DNA of 10,092 nucleotides, from the NCBI GenBank assembly GCA_900321145.1, contig ONVB01000308.1, positions 1 through 10,092 of the forward strand. The letters run 5' to 3'. Below, piece after piece: positions 1 through 6,301 of this stretch (the first letter of the stretch is position 1; every line of letters begins with the position of its first letter). A program made the position numbers and the translations under genes. The notes beneath the pieces are model-generated. The model saw nothing but the letters and a program-made list of their open reading frames with translations, was not told where the DNA came from and searched no databases. The DNA comes from an uncultured Eubacteriales bacterium (lineage in GTDB: Bacteria > Bacillota > Clostridia > Lachnospirales > Lachnospiraceae).

Positions 1-939
1 CGCTCCGACATCCGTGTTATTCTCGGCTGTCGGTATCTTCTCTATATGGAACAACGGAGCCGTGTCATCCTTCCAGACCGGCATAAGGAAATCCGTTGCG
101 TCATTTGCGAATTTGTACTTCTTGGAGCCGTCGTTGTTGGTCGCACTCTCATAGTACTCATTGTCACATATTTTCTCTGTATCAAGCTCATACATTCTTC
201 CTTTTGTGACAAATATACGGCCCTCAAGATATATCTCGGCTGTTCCGTCCGCATTCGGCACGATATCGGTGCTGACAAGCGACGAAAGCTGATCGTAAGC
301 CATGTTCCTTGCATCCCGGTAGTCGTTGGCATTTTCTATGCCCGACGCTTCCGCCGCAAGTATTTTCTGATTCAGGTCAAGTATCTCTTTACCGAGATCG
401 TTTATGGTCTTGACCTCGTTCTTGATCTGTGTGTTTAAGTTTCTCTGATAAGTGATCAGACTGTCTCTGATACTCTGAACCCTGTCAAGATAAGTCAGCG
501 ATGTCGCGATAAACGAACTTCTGGTAACGATATTGTTCGAGTCCTTCTGCATCTCCTGAAGCGACTTCCACAGCTCATTTAAGGAATCATTGAAGGTTGC
601 ACCCTCAAGCTCCGAAAAGAAACCCTCAACCTCCTTGACAGTTTCCGTCTGAGCCTTGTAGTAGCTGTTTCTTCCGCTCTCTGTCCTGTAGGAAATATCA
701 GCGAAGTTATCCCTGGTCGCCTTAACCTCAGCGGTCAATACTCCGAGTCCCGTCTGATTCTTCCTTATCGCGTCAACCGAAAGATTGTGATAGGTTCGGT
801 CGGTAAGCAACACCTGCTGACGGCTGTAGCCTTCCGTATGAACATTTGTGAGGTTGTGTGCAGTTGCATTTAATGCATACTGATTTGTCTTAAGACCTGT
901 CACTCCTACCGACAGTCTTCCCATGGTACCGCCTGCCAT
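1..939 (-). CDS. flgK: Flagellar hook-associated protein 1 (FlgK), N-terminal part, cut by left edge
   Basis: FlgK (HAP1) forms the first junction ring between hook and filament and is exported through the flagellar type III apparatus. The reading frame is open from the ATG at 939-937 to base 1, giving 313 visible codons; the C-terminal part lies beyond the left edge. The N-terminus has the axial-protein signature of the family: a GVTGLKTNQYALNATAHNL stretch followed by TEGYSRQ at about residues 10-40. The next 200 residues are rich in heptad-like helices, as expected for the coiled core domain. The start is supported by a strong Shine-Dalgarno, AGGAAGGAGG at 948-957, 8 nt from the ATG. It is the third gene after flgM and flgN, with a 94-nt gap after flgN. 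In related Firmicutes flgL, fliW and csrA often follow, but that part is not in view. Family assignment is firm. Confidence 0.95.
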   Translation of the reverse strand, partial: MAGGTMGRLSVGVTGLKTNQYALNATAHNLTNVHTEGYSRQQVLLTDRTYHNLSVDAIRKNQTGLGVLTAEVKATRDNFADISYRTESGRNSYYKAQTETVKEVEGFFSELEGATFNDSLNELWKSLQEMQKDSNNIVTRSSFIATSLTYLDRVQSIRDSLITYQRNLNTQIKNEVKTINDLGKEILDLNQKILAAEASGIENANDYRDARNMAYDQLSSLVSTDIVPNADGTAEIYLEGRIFVTKGRMYELDTEKICDNEYYESATNNDGSKKYKFANDATDFLMPVWKDDTAPLFHIEKIPTAENNTDVGA

Positions 940-1033
940 CAGTTAAGCCTCCTTCCTGAAATGTATCGGCACGGTCTGCAGTCGCCGTATCCTGTCATTG
1001 AAACGCACGACATTCAGTGCCCAGTGTTTCCTC

Positions 1034-1567
1034 TTAATTCTTTGAGTCAAAGCTTCCGCTTGTCACGGAAGTGGTATCTCCGTAGCCGCCCTTTCTGCCT
1101 TTGAACATATCCTTGCTGTACTCGGCAGTTTCCGGCGCCCTGTCTATATTCTGCAGCAGATTGATACTGTAATTGATCATCTCAAGCTGCGTTTGGATCA
1201 GATTCTGATTGTGAGCATTTACGTCCTTAAGCGACTTTGCCAGACGTCCGAGCTTGGTATTGATCTCCTGCAGAGGATCATGAAACTCCGGCTGTCCGGA
1301 AAGCATATCCACGATCTCGGTTATACGGACGGTGCCTCTGGGCTTTCCCAAAACCTGAGCGATTCCATCCATCGTCTTCCTTCGCTCTATATCGAGTCCG
1401 GTTATGGTATCTACAAGAAGCTGTTCCTTGTCGGTAGTAGTCCTCAGTCTGTCAAGATCGTTGGATACTATCGCGCCGGTCTTCTCCATGGAGACTTCCA
1501 TAAGCTGCTCATATACCACATATTCCTTGTTAAGCTCTTCGATCAGATTCTCGATAAGACTTGCCAT
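1034..1567 (-). CDS. flgN: FlgN-family flagellar export chaperone
   Basis: The 177-aa product is predicted to be an almost entirely alpha-helical cytoplasmic protein. FlgN proteins hold the hook-associated proteins FlgK and FlgL soluble and deliver them to the flagellar export gate. The N-terminal stretch MASLIENLIEELNKEYVVYE, the many E/K/L/I heptads, the KGRKGG turn near residue 155 and the low-complexity Ser/Thr tail match the FlgN layout, in which a flexible C-terminal helix binds the client. Sequence conservation in this family is weak, so part of the call rests on position: it lies between flgM (25 nt upstream) and flgK, the standard flgM-flgN-flgK order of Firmicutes. The ATG at 1567 is preceded by AAGGGGAG with 8 nt spacing. 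The stop is TAA at 1034-1036. No truncation is seen; the tail makes it slightly longer than many FlgN proteins. Confidence 0.88.
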   Translation of the reverse strand: MASLIENLIEELNKEYVVYEQLMEVSMEKTGAIVSNDLDRLRTTTDKEQLLVDTITGLDIERRKTMDGIAQVLGKPRGTVRITEIVDMLSGQPEFHDPLQEINTKLGRLAKSLKDVNAHNQNLIQTQLEMINYSINLLQNIDRAPETAEYSKDMFKGRKGGYGDTTSVTSGSFDSKN

Positions 1568-1592
1568 GCTGCAATCTCCCCTTCAATCCTCT

Positions 1593-1877
1593 TTAAAAAG
1601 CTGCCGACTTGTACGCACTCATAAGCTTTGCCGCAAAATCGTCCACGGACACATCATATGTACCGTTGTCTATACGCGATCTGATGTCGGCGATCTTCGC
1701 CTCACGCACATCCGGAACTGCATTTAAAGCATTTTTTGCTACCTGCATATCCTTTGCTGTTGCCGAAAGTGATACTTCATCCTTGAAGCTTGAAAAACCG
1801 GCCGCCGTCGTCCCTGACTTTGCCGTCTTGGCGGTACCGTAAATCTGATTCATCATGTTTATAGTACCTATACGCAT
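1593..1877 (-). CDS. flgM: Anti-sigma-28 factor FlgM
   Basis: FlgM binds the flagellar sigma factor (FliA/SigD) and blocks late flagellar gene expression until the hook is finished and FlgM is exported. The product is 94 aa, typical for the family. The N-terminus begins MRIGTINMMNQIYG and is followed by a polar Ala/Thr/Ser-rich region likely to be disordered. The C-terminal half, VREAKIADIRSRIDNGTYDV then FAAKLM (about residues 57-87), is the conserved sigma-binding helix pair. In particular, the R(S)RI(D)NGTY(D)V core is diagnostic. The ATG at 1877 has an AGGAGGA ribosome binding site 6 nt upstream. It is the first gene of the flgM-flgN-flgK group. A sigma-28-like promoter about 45 nt upstream (1920-1946) would place FlgM under the sigma factor it inhibits, a feedback arrangement known in other flagellated bacteria. 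Confidence 0.95.
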   Translation of the reverse strand: MRIGTINMMNQIYGTAKTAKSGTTAAGFSSFKDEVSLSATAKDMQVAKNALNAVPDVREAKIADIRSRIDNGTYDVSVDDFAAKLMSAYKSAAF

Positions 1878-1919
1878 ATATACTCCTCCTAACCTTGTGG
1901 ATTTTAGTACTCATCTTAT

Positions 1920-1946
1920 TTATCGGAATTAATCCCGGATACATAA
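1920..1946 (-). promoter_or_regulatory. Candidate sigma-28 (FliA/SigD) promoter of flgM
   Basis: On the minus strand a CCGATAA box (1920-1926) matches the core of the sigma-28 -10 element GCCGATAA. At the usual spacing the -35 position reads TTATGTAT (1939-1946), which agrees only partly with TAAAGTTT. The sequence GGTTA-N17-CCGATAA resembles GGTTA-N18-CCGATAG in front of flagellin, which supports a shared sigma factor. The transcription start would fall near 1913, about 35 nt before the flgM ATG. The -10 match is clear but the -35 is weak. Confidence 0.5.
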
Positions 1947-1980
1947 CCCCTAAATGCAAATATCTTGAGAATACGCGTTG

Positions 1981-2088
1981 GAGCGGTCTGCGAGTGGTAC
2001 CTCAAATCACACTCTGATTTTCACAATCAGAGCACTCGAGCTCTTGTTCCATCGCTCACTTTACAGTAAATCATAGGTTTTTATCGGC
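1981..2088 (-). other. Structured intergenic element and second sigma-28-like -10 box between metG and flgM
   Basis: The region folds on paper into nested pairings: GAGCG (1981-1985) with CGCTC (2053-2057), CGAGTG (1991-1996) with CACTCG (2033-2038), and an 8-bp hairpin CTCTGATT/AATCAGAG (2012-2019 with 2025-2032) with a TTCAC loop. A competing hairpin AGAGC/GCTCT (2029-2033 with 2040-2044) would break the inner stem, so two exclusive folds are possible. On the minus strand an exact GCCGATAA (2081-2088) lies just upstream, but no TAAA-like -35 box sits at the proper distance; that position falls in the metG terminator. If it is a promoter, the folded element would be the flgM leader. I recognise no named riboswitch or RNA family here. 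Confidence 0.4.
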
Positions 2089-2155
2089 AAAAAAACAGCT
2101 TTGCAGTAGATGCGTGTTGCTGTTTCGAAACAGCAAGCACGCATCAATGCAAAGC
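2089..2155 (-). terminator. Long rho-independent terminator of metG
   Basis: Reading the minus strand, GCTTTGCA (2155-2148), GATGCGTG (2145-2138) and TTGCTGTTTC (2136-2127) pair with GAAACAGCAA, CACGCATC and TGCAAAGC on the other side (2126-2098). Only one or two small bulges interrupt an almost 29-bp hairpin. It is followed by TG and a run of seven T residues (2095-2089). It starts 38 nt after the metG stop codon and should separate metG from the flagellar operon. The stem is unusually long for a simple terminator. Confidence 0.88.
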
Positions 2156-2193
2156 GTCATTTAAGTCAGTTATTCATTTGTAAACCCGGTTAA

Positions 2194-4176
2194 CTACGAG
2201 ATCATAGCCCCTGCAGGCATATCCTTCTCTGCGGTTAAGAGTGCCAAATCTCCGTGCTCGTTTTCCGCACAGAGAAGCATGCCCTCCGAGAGAACGCCCG
2301 CAAGCTTTGTGGGCTTAAGGTTTGTGATCACGACAACCTTCTTGCCTACCATATCCTCAGGCTTGTAATAATTCTTGATACCGGATACTATCTGGAGAAC
2401 TCTGCCCTGGATCTGTACCTGGCTGCAGAGAAGCTTCTTGGACTTCGGAACCTCCTCGCAGGAGAGCACCTCTCCTATCTGGAGCTGCATCCTGTCGAAC
2501 TCATCTATGGTTATGGTATCCTTGACCTTGGCTTCAACCACCTTAAGCTCCTCTTCGGGGGCTTTCTTGGTCTCCGGTGCCTTCTCCTCCTCAGTGACTT
2601 CCGGTTCAGGGAAGCGCTCATGTATCACCTCGAGCATAGCCGGCACATCTATCCTGTTGAAGAGGATTTCCGGGCTGTCTGTAACCTTCTTTCCGCTCTC
2701 ATAAAGTCCAAAGCTTGAAAGCTCGGTCACGCGCCTTGCCTCTGTATTTAGCTGCTTTAATATCTTCTCCGAGGTCTCGGGCATGAACGGAGCAAGCAAA
2801 GATGCACCGATCGTTATGCTCTCAACCAGGTTGTAGAGCACAGTATTAAGACGCTCTCTCTCCTCTTCGTTCTTCGCGAGAACCCACGGCTCGGTCTCAT
2901 CTATATATTTGTTGCAGCGCTTGAAGAGATTCATGATCTCGGTTATGGCATCAGCCACACGAAGCTTGTCCATAGCCTCGTTAACCTTGAGTCTGGTGCC
3001 GATAACGACGCTCTTTAAGTCTTCATCTACCGAGTCACCCATTCCGCTGTCGGTTACAACTCCGTCGAAATACTTGTTCGACATGGATATGGTACGGTTA
3101 ACCAGATTTCCGAGAGTATTCGCAAGGTCGGAGTTGATCCTCTCCATGATAAGCTCCCACGAGATAACTCCGTCATTCTCGAAAGGCATCTCATGAAGCA
3201 CAAAGTACCTTACGGCATCCACGCCGAAGTACTCTACCAGGTCGTCGGCATATATTACATTTCCTTTGGATTTACTCATCTTACCGCCCGTCTGAAGCAA
3301 CCACGGATGTCCGAATATCTGCTTGGGAAGCGGCTCGCCGAGCGCCATAAGTATGCACGGCCAGTAAATGGTATGGAAGCGAAGTATATCCTTGCCGATC
3401 AGGTGAAGGTCGGCCGGCCAGTACTTCTTGTAAAGCTCGCCCTTCTCGTCCACGCTGTACCCGAGTCCGGTGATGTAGTTTGAAAGTGCGTCTACCCATA
3501 CATAGATTACGTGGCCCGGATCAAAGTCAACCGGTATGCCCCACTTGAAGGATGATCGTGACACACAGAGGTCCTGAAGTCCCGGGAGAAGAAAGTTGTT
3601 CATCATCTCATTTTTCCTTGACTCAGGCTGTATGAACTCCGGGTGTGTGTTGATGTGCTCGATCAGCCTGTCAGCATACTTCGAGAGCTTGAAGAAATAA
3701 GCCTCCTCCTTTGCGGGCTGTACATCCCTGCCGCAATCGGGACACTTTCCGTCCACAAGCTGTGAGGGGGTGAAAAATGACTCGCAGGGCGTACAGTACA
3801 TGCCTTCGTACTCGCCCTTGTATATATCGCCCTGATCGTAGAGCTTCTTAAATATCTTCTTTACAGCAGTCTCGTGATCCTCGTCCGTAGTCCTTATGAA
3901 ACGATCATAAGAAGTGTTCATCAGATCCCAGATCCTCTTGATCTCACCCGAGGTCTCATCCACGAATTCCTTAGGAGTGGACAGGTTTTCAAAAGCTTTG
4001 ATCTCGATCTTCTGTCCGTGTTCGTCAGTTCCTGTCTGGAAATGCACGTCGTAGCCTACAAATCTCTTGTAACGTGCGATTGAGTCGGCAAGCACTATCT
4101 CGTAAGTATTGCCTATATGAGGCTTACCTGAGCTGTAGGCTATTGCCGTTGTGATGTAGTAAGGTTTTTTTGCCAT
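2194..4176 (-). CDS. metG: Methionyl-tRNA synthetase (MetRS) with C-terminal tRNA-binding domain
   Basis: This cytoplasmic enzyme charges tRNA-Met with methionine using ATP. The 660-aa product has the class I signatures: the HIGH-type motif as PHIGN at residues 19-23 and the KMSKS loop at 299-303. A zinc knuckle has four cysteines, C128-x2-C131 and C145-x2-C148. The anticodon-binding helical domain spans roughly 350-520. A charged Glu/Lys/Pro linker at about 528-556 is followed by a C-terminal OB-fold (EMAPII/Trbp111-like) tRNA-binding domain at about 560-660, with an IGEVLSCEEVPKSKKLL stretch. Length and layout match the Bacillus/Clostridia form. The ATG at 4176 has AAGGAGGG at 4186-4193, 9 nt upstream. 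It follows murA after a 170-nt gap containing a hairpin and a palindromic repeat; no convincing promoter of its own was found, so it may be partly cotranscribed with murA. Intact. Confidence 0.98.
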   Translation of the reverse strand: MAKKPYYITTAIAYSSGKPHIGNTYEIVLADSIARYKRFVGYDVHFQTGTDEHGQKIEIKAFENLSTPKEFVDETSGEIKRIWDLMNTSYDRFIRTTDEDHETAVKKIFKKLYDQGDIYKGEYEGMYCTPCESFFTPSQLVDGKCPDCGRDVQPAKEEAYFFKLSKYADRLIEHINTHPEFIQPESRKNEMMNNFLLPGLQDLCVSRSSFKWGIPVDFDPGHVIYVWVDALSNYITGLGYSVDEKGELYKKYWPADLHLIGKDILRFHTIYWPCILMALGEPLPKQIFGHPWLLQTGGKMSKSKGNVIYADDLVEYFGVDAVRYFVLHEMPFENDGVISWELIMERINSDLANTLGNLVNRTISMSNKYFDGVVTDSGMGDSVDEDLKSVVIGTRLKVNEAMDKLRVADAITEIMNLFKRCNKYIDETEPWVLAKNEEERERLNTVLYNLVESITIGASLLAPFMPETSEKILKQLNTEARRVTELSSFGLYESGKKVTDSPEILFNRIDVPAMLEVIHERFPEPEVTEEEKAPETKKAPEEELKVVEAKVKDTITIDEFDRMQLQIGEVLSCEEVPKSKKLLCSQVQIQGRVLQIVSGIKNYYKPEDMVGKKVVVITNLKPTKLAGVLSEGMLLCAENEHGDLALLTAEKDMPAGAMIS

Positions 4177-4202
4177 ATATGATAGCCCTCCTTATATAAA
4201 TT

Positions 4203-4231
4203 AAGCCTGTCGCCATTTTAGCGGCAGGCTT
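4203..4231 (-). terminator. Hairpin between murA and metG, possible terminator or leader stem
   Basis: AAGCCTG-x-CGC pairs with GCG-x-CAGGCTT around a 7-nt loop, giving a stem of about 11 bp with one wobble position. On the minus strand it lies between the murA stop and the metG start and is followed by AATTTATAT instead of a clean T run, only about 10 nt before the metG Shine-Dalgarno. It may be a weak terminator for murA or a stem in the metG leader. Confidence 0.5.
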
Positions 4232-4252
4232 GTAATCTGTAGTATATTATTT

Positions 4253-4342
4253 AAAGATCCTTCGCTACGCTCAGGATGACACTTCTTACGGTGTCATTCT
4301 GAGGGCGTATGCCCGAAGAATCTTTCTCGCTCAGGATGACAT
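4253..4342. repeat. Palindromic intergenic repeat of the CTCAGGATGAC / GTCATTCTGAG class
   Basis: The first arm (4253-4282) runs AAAGATCCTTCG...CTCAGGATGACAC. The second arm (4291-4325) is its imperfect inverse, GTGTCATTCTGAGG...CGAAGAATCTTT, and the two are separated by TTCTTACG. A third partial copy, CTCGCTCAGGATGACA, follows at 4326-4341 and ends 5 nt before the murA stop codon. Sequences of this type are, to my knowledge, dispersed in the intergenic DNA of many unrelated bacteria. It encodes nothing visible and can form a large hairpin in the murA 3' region. Function is unknown. Confidence 0.8.
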
Positions 4343-4346
4343 ATTC

Positions 4347-5657
4347 TCATCCGACCTTCAGCCTGAACTTCTGCATGCTCCGGTCGTCATCGTCATCTAT
4401 CAACTCTATCGCTCCGCCGAGTCCCTTTATCTTGCCGTCGAAGTCCTCGTAGCCACGGAGTATATACTTTATATCCTCAACCGAAGAGAAACCGTCTGCG
4501 GCAAGCGCTGCTATCACAAGCGCCGCGCCGGCTCTTAAGTCAGGAGCAACCAGGTTAGCACCGGTATAACCCTCAACACCCGTTATGATAGCGGTATTGC
4601 CCTCGACACTGATCCGCGCTCCCATCCTCGCAAGCTCGCTCACATATTTGAAACGGTTTTCAAATATGCTCTCGGTTATGATACTTGTTCCTCTTGAGAG
4701 AGCGAGCGTAACCGCCATCTGAGGTTGCATATCTGTCGGAAATCCCGGGTAAGGAAGCGTCTTTATATGTGTGCTCTTGAGTCTTCCGTCCGACATGACT
4801 CTTACGGAATCATCGTATTCTATAACATGGGCCCCTATCTCGTTAAGCTTAGCGGAAATAGCCTCGAGATGCTTTGGGATAACATTTTTGATAAGAACAT
4901 TTCCGCCTGTTGCGGCAGCCATCATCATAAATGTTCCGGCTTCGATCTGATCCGGTATGATCGAGTACTCCGTCTTGTGAAGCCTCTCGACTCCTCTGAT
5001 CCTTATGACATCGGTACCGGCACCCTTTATATTTGCACCCATACTGTTGAGGAAGTTTGCTACATCAACTATATGCGGTTCCTTCGCGGCATTCTCTATG
5101 GTAGTCTTGCCCTGGGCAAGAACTGCGGCAAGCATGATATTTATGGTCGCACCCACGGAAACTATATCCATATATACATGGTTTCCGAAAAGCTCATCAG
5201 CCCTTACGACTATCTTACCACCCTTGACTATCTCCCAGTTTGCACCGAGCGACTCAAATCCCTTGGTGTGCTGATCGATAGGCCTGGCGCCTATATCACA
5301 TCCGCCCGGAAGAGCTACATTTGCATAGTGATACTTTCCGAGAAGAGATCCGAGAAGGTAGTAACCTGCACGTATCTTCCTTATATTGCCGTCGTCTACC
5401 TCAAGGTGCTTTCCGTCCCTTATGGTACCCGCGCATATGGAAACCGTATGCTTGTCTATGTACTTAACTCTTGCACCTATATTCTCAATAGCCGCAAGAA
5501 GCACCTTCGTATCCTGAACATAGGGTACGTTCTCTATGATGCATTCTTCGTCTGTAAGAACAGCCGCAGCAAGTATACCTAAAGCAGCATTTTTAGCACC
5601 TGCAATGGTAACCTCTCCCTCTAATCTGCGTCCGCCTTTTATTACGTATTTCTCCAT
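4347..5657 (-). CDS. murA: UDP-N-acetylglucosamine 1-carboxyvinyltransferase (MurA)
   Basis: MurA transfers enolpyruvate from PEP to UDP-GlcNAc, the first committed step of peptidoglycan synthesis in the cytoplasm. The 436-aa product shows the family landmarks. The active-site Lys22-Asn23 is in AGAKNAALGILAA, and the PEP-reactive, fosfomycin-target cysteine is Cys120 in LPGGCDIGARPIDQH. The catalytic aspartate is Asp309 in GFPTDMQPQMA, and a C-terminal LRGYEDFDGKI segment is also conserved. The protein ends with an unusual run of five Asp residues near 413-417. Length is slightly above the usual 417-430. The ATG at 5657 is preceded by GAAGGTG, 4-6 nt away. A near-consensus sigma-A promoter lies about 50 nt upstream. 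Many Firmicutes carry two MurA paralogues; whether this is the MurAA or MurAB type cannot be settled here. Intact, followed by metG. Confidence 0.97.
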   Translation of the reverse strand: MEKYVIKGGRRLEGEVTIAGAKNAALGILAAAVLTDEECIIENVPYVQDTKVLLAAIENIGARVKYIDKHTVSICAGTIRDGKHLEVDDGNIRKIRAGYYLLGSLLGKYHYANVALPGGCDIGARPIDQHTKGFESLGANWEIVKGGKIVVRADELFGNHVYMDIVSVGATINIMLAAVLAQGKTTIENAAKEPHIVDVANFLNSMGANIKGAGTDVIRIRGVERLHKTEYSIIPDQIEAGTFMMMAAATGGNVLIKNVIPKHLEAISAKLNEIGAHVIEYDDSVRVMSDGRLKSTHIKTLPYPGFPTDMQPQMAVTLALSRGTSIITESIFENRFKYVSELARMGARISVEGNTAIITGVEGYTGANLVAPDLRAGAALVIAALAADGFSSVEDIKYILRGYEDFDGKIKGLGGAIELIDDDDDRSMQKFRLKVG

Positions 5658-5709
5658 CCTGCACCTTCTGTTGCTTTTTTTAGTTAAAAAATCATCAAAT
5701 AACTTATGA

Positions 5710-5738
5710 ATTATATCACCGCTGTTACATTTTGTAAA
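5710..5738 (-). promoter_or_regulatory. Sigma-A promoter of murA
   Basis: On the minus strand TTTACA (5733-5738) and TATAAT (5710-5715) are separated by exactly 17 nt, giving 5 of 6 and 6 of 6 matches to the housekeeping consensus. Transcription should start near 5703, leaving a leader of about 45 nt before the murA ATG. It is the best vegetative promoter in the window. Confidence 0.85.
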
Positions 5739-5771
5739 TACGAACGTTTGTGCCCGCTGTCACGAACCCGC

Positions 5772-6041
5772 TTATCCCTCACCTGCATATTTTTTTCTCA
5801 GGTTGGCATAAGAGCTCGATTGATTATACGGACCCGGAAAAGCAGCTTTGCCGTCAGCGAATTTTCCGTATTCAATCAGCCAATAACCAACCGAATTTAT
5901 ATACTCCGACATTGCTTTGGCTTCGCCTCCTATTTTATTAACATCCCTTACCAGATATGGATCATGTACATACCCACCCTTATATGCTTCAGATTTCAAA
6001 ACAAGTGAATTAAAAAGCAATGAAATATACATAGCTTTCAA
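5772..6041 (-). CDS. Hypothetical protein or gene remnant, 89 codons
   Basis: I do not recognise this product. The frame reads 89 codons from an ATG at 6041 to a TAA at 5772. Its C-terminal two thirds look protein-like: mixed charge, aromatic-rich, with a GYWLIEYGKFADG stretch and a YANLRKKYAGEG end. The first 15 residues are hydrophobic (YISLLFNSLVL), too short and poorly placed for a clear signal peptide. The Shine-Dalgarno in front of the first ATG is weak (GAAAG). A better one, GGAGG, precedes an internal ATG at 5912 but with a long 13-nt spacing; that start would give 46 aa. A possible promoter lies at 6107-6136. It sits between the murA promoter and the flagellin terminator. It could be a small orphan gene or the 3' remnant of a larger one. 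Confidence 0.4.
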   Translation of the reverse strand: MKAMYISLLFNSLVLKSEAYKGGYVHDPYLVRDVNKIGGEAKAMSEYINSVGYWLIEYGKFADGKAAFPGPYNQSSSYANLRKKYAGEG

Positions 6042-6106
6042 AATTTATATTCATCCAGAAGTTCCGGTAAGGAATACCCGGATAAAACTCGGGAGCGTTC
6101 GGGTTT

Positions 6107-6136
6107 ATTTTACCACATTTACACTCTTTTTGTTAA
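6107..6136 (-). promoter_or_regulatory. Possible promoter upstream of the 89-codon frame
   Basis: On the minus strand TTAACA (6131-6136) and TAAAAT (6107-6112) are 18 nt apart, each one mismatch from the sigma-A consensus. It would drive the reading frame starting at 6041 with a leader of about 60 nt containing CCCG/CGGG-type inverted repeats (about 6077-6103). Moderate match only. Confidence 0.35.
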
Positions 6137-6181
6137 GAAAAGTATCAACCCGGATTAATAATCTTTGTGCTTGTTCGCATT

Positions 6182-6224
6182 AAAAAAGCGGTTCATCTCA
6201 CTCATGTAAAATGTACCGCTTTTT
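6182..6224 (-). terminator. Rho-independent terminator of flagellin
   Basis: AAAAAGCGGT (6183-6192) and ACCGCTTTTT (6215-6224) form a perfect 10-bp stem around a 22-nt loop. With the A run on one side and the T run on the other it can work on both strands. On the minus strand it lies about 78 nt after the flagellin stop codon and ends in a run of six T. The loop is long compared with the related terminator at 9285-9316. Confidence 0.8.
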
Positions 6225-6293
6225 CATCGTCCGTCAACCCACCGTAACCGGTGACGGGCAGGGGATTTCGTCACACTCACCGTCCGGTGACGG
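6182..6293. repeat. Compound terminator/repeat, copy A, plus adjacent CCGTC/GACGG hairpins
   Basis: Positions 6182-6259 match 9285-9350 in the same orientation: an AAAAAAGCGG...CCGCTTTTT hairpin, then ATCGTCCGTC (6226-6235), then a GC-rich imperfect hairpin ending TGACGGGC (6252-6259). Between that and the flagellin stop are further inverted repeats: TCACCG/CGGTGA (6277-6282 with 6285-6290), overlapping CCGTC/GACGG (6280-6284 with 6289-6293). The motif CCGGTGACGG occurs twice within this tract. On the minus strand this forms a chain of hairpins after the flagellin stop. Confidence 0.75.
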
Positions 6294-6301
6294 ACTGTGT
6301 A

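Noticed and set aside
1992..2003. GAGTGGTACCTC on the plus strand resembles the T-box motif of amino-acid-responsive leaders.
   Set aside because: The invariant CGCG end is missing, no specifier loop or terminator follows, and no plus-strand gene lies downstream.
1981..2057. tRNA-like fold on the plus strand with a TTTCACA loop that would place a UCA (selenocysteine-type) anticodon at 2020-2022.
   Set aside because: No matching acceptor stem, no proper D arm and no GTTCRA-type T arm with a paired stem could be found; only the single hairpin resembles a tRNA.
4725..5582. 285-codon open frame on the plus strand opposite murA.
   Set aside because: It lies wholly antisense to an intact, confidently identified murA, and its Arg/Tyr/Cys-rich translation resembles no protein family; long antisense frames are expected by chance here.
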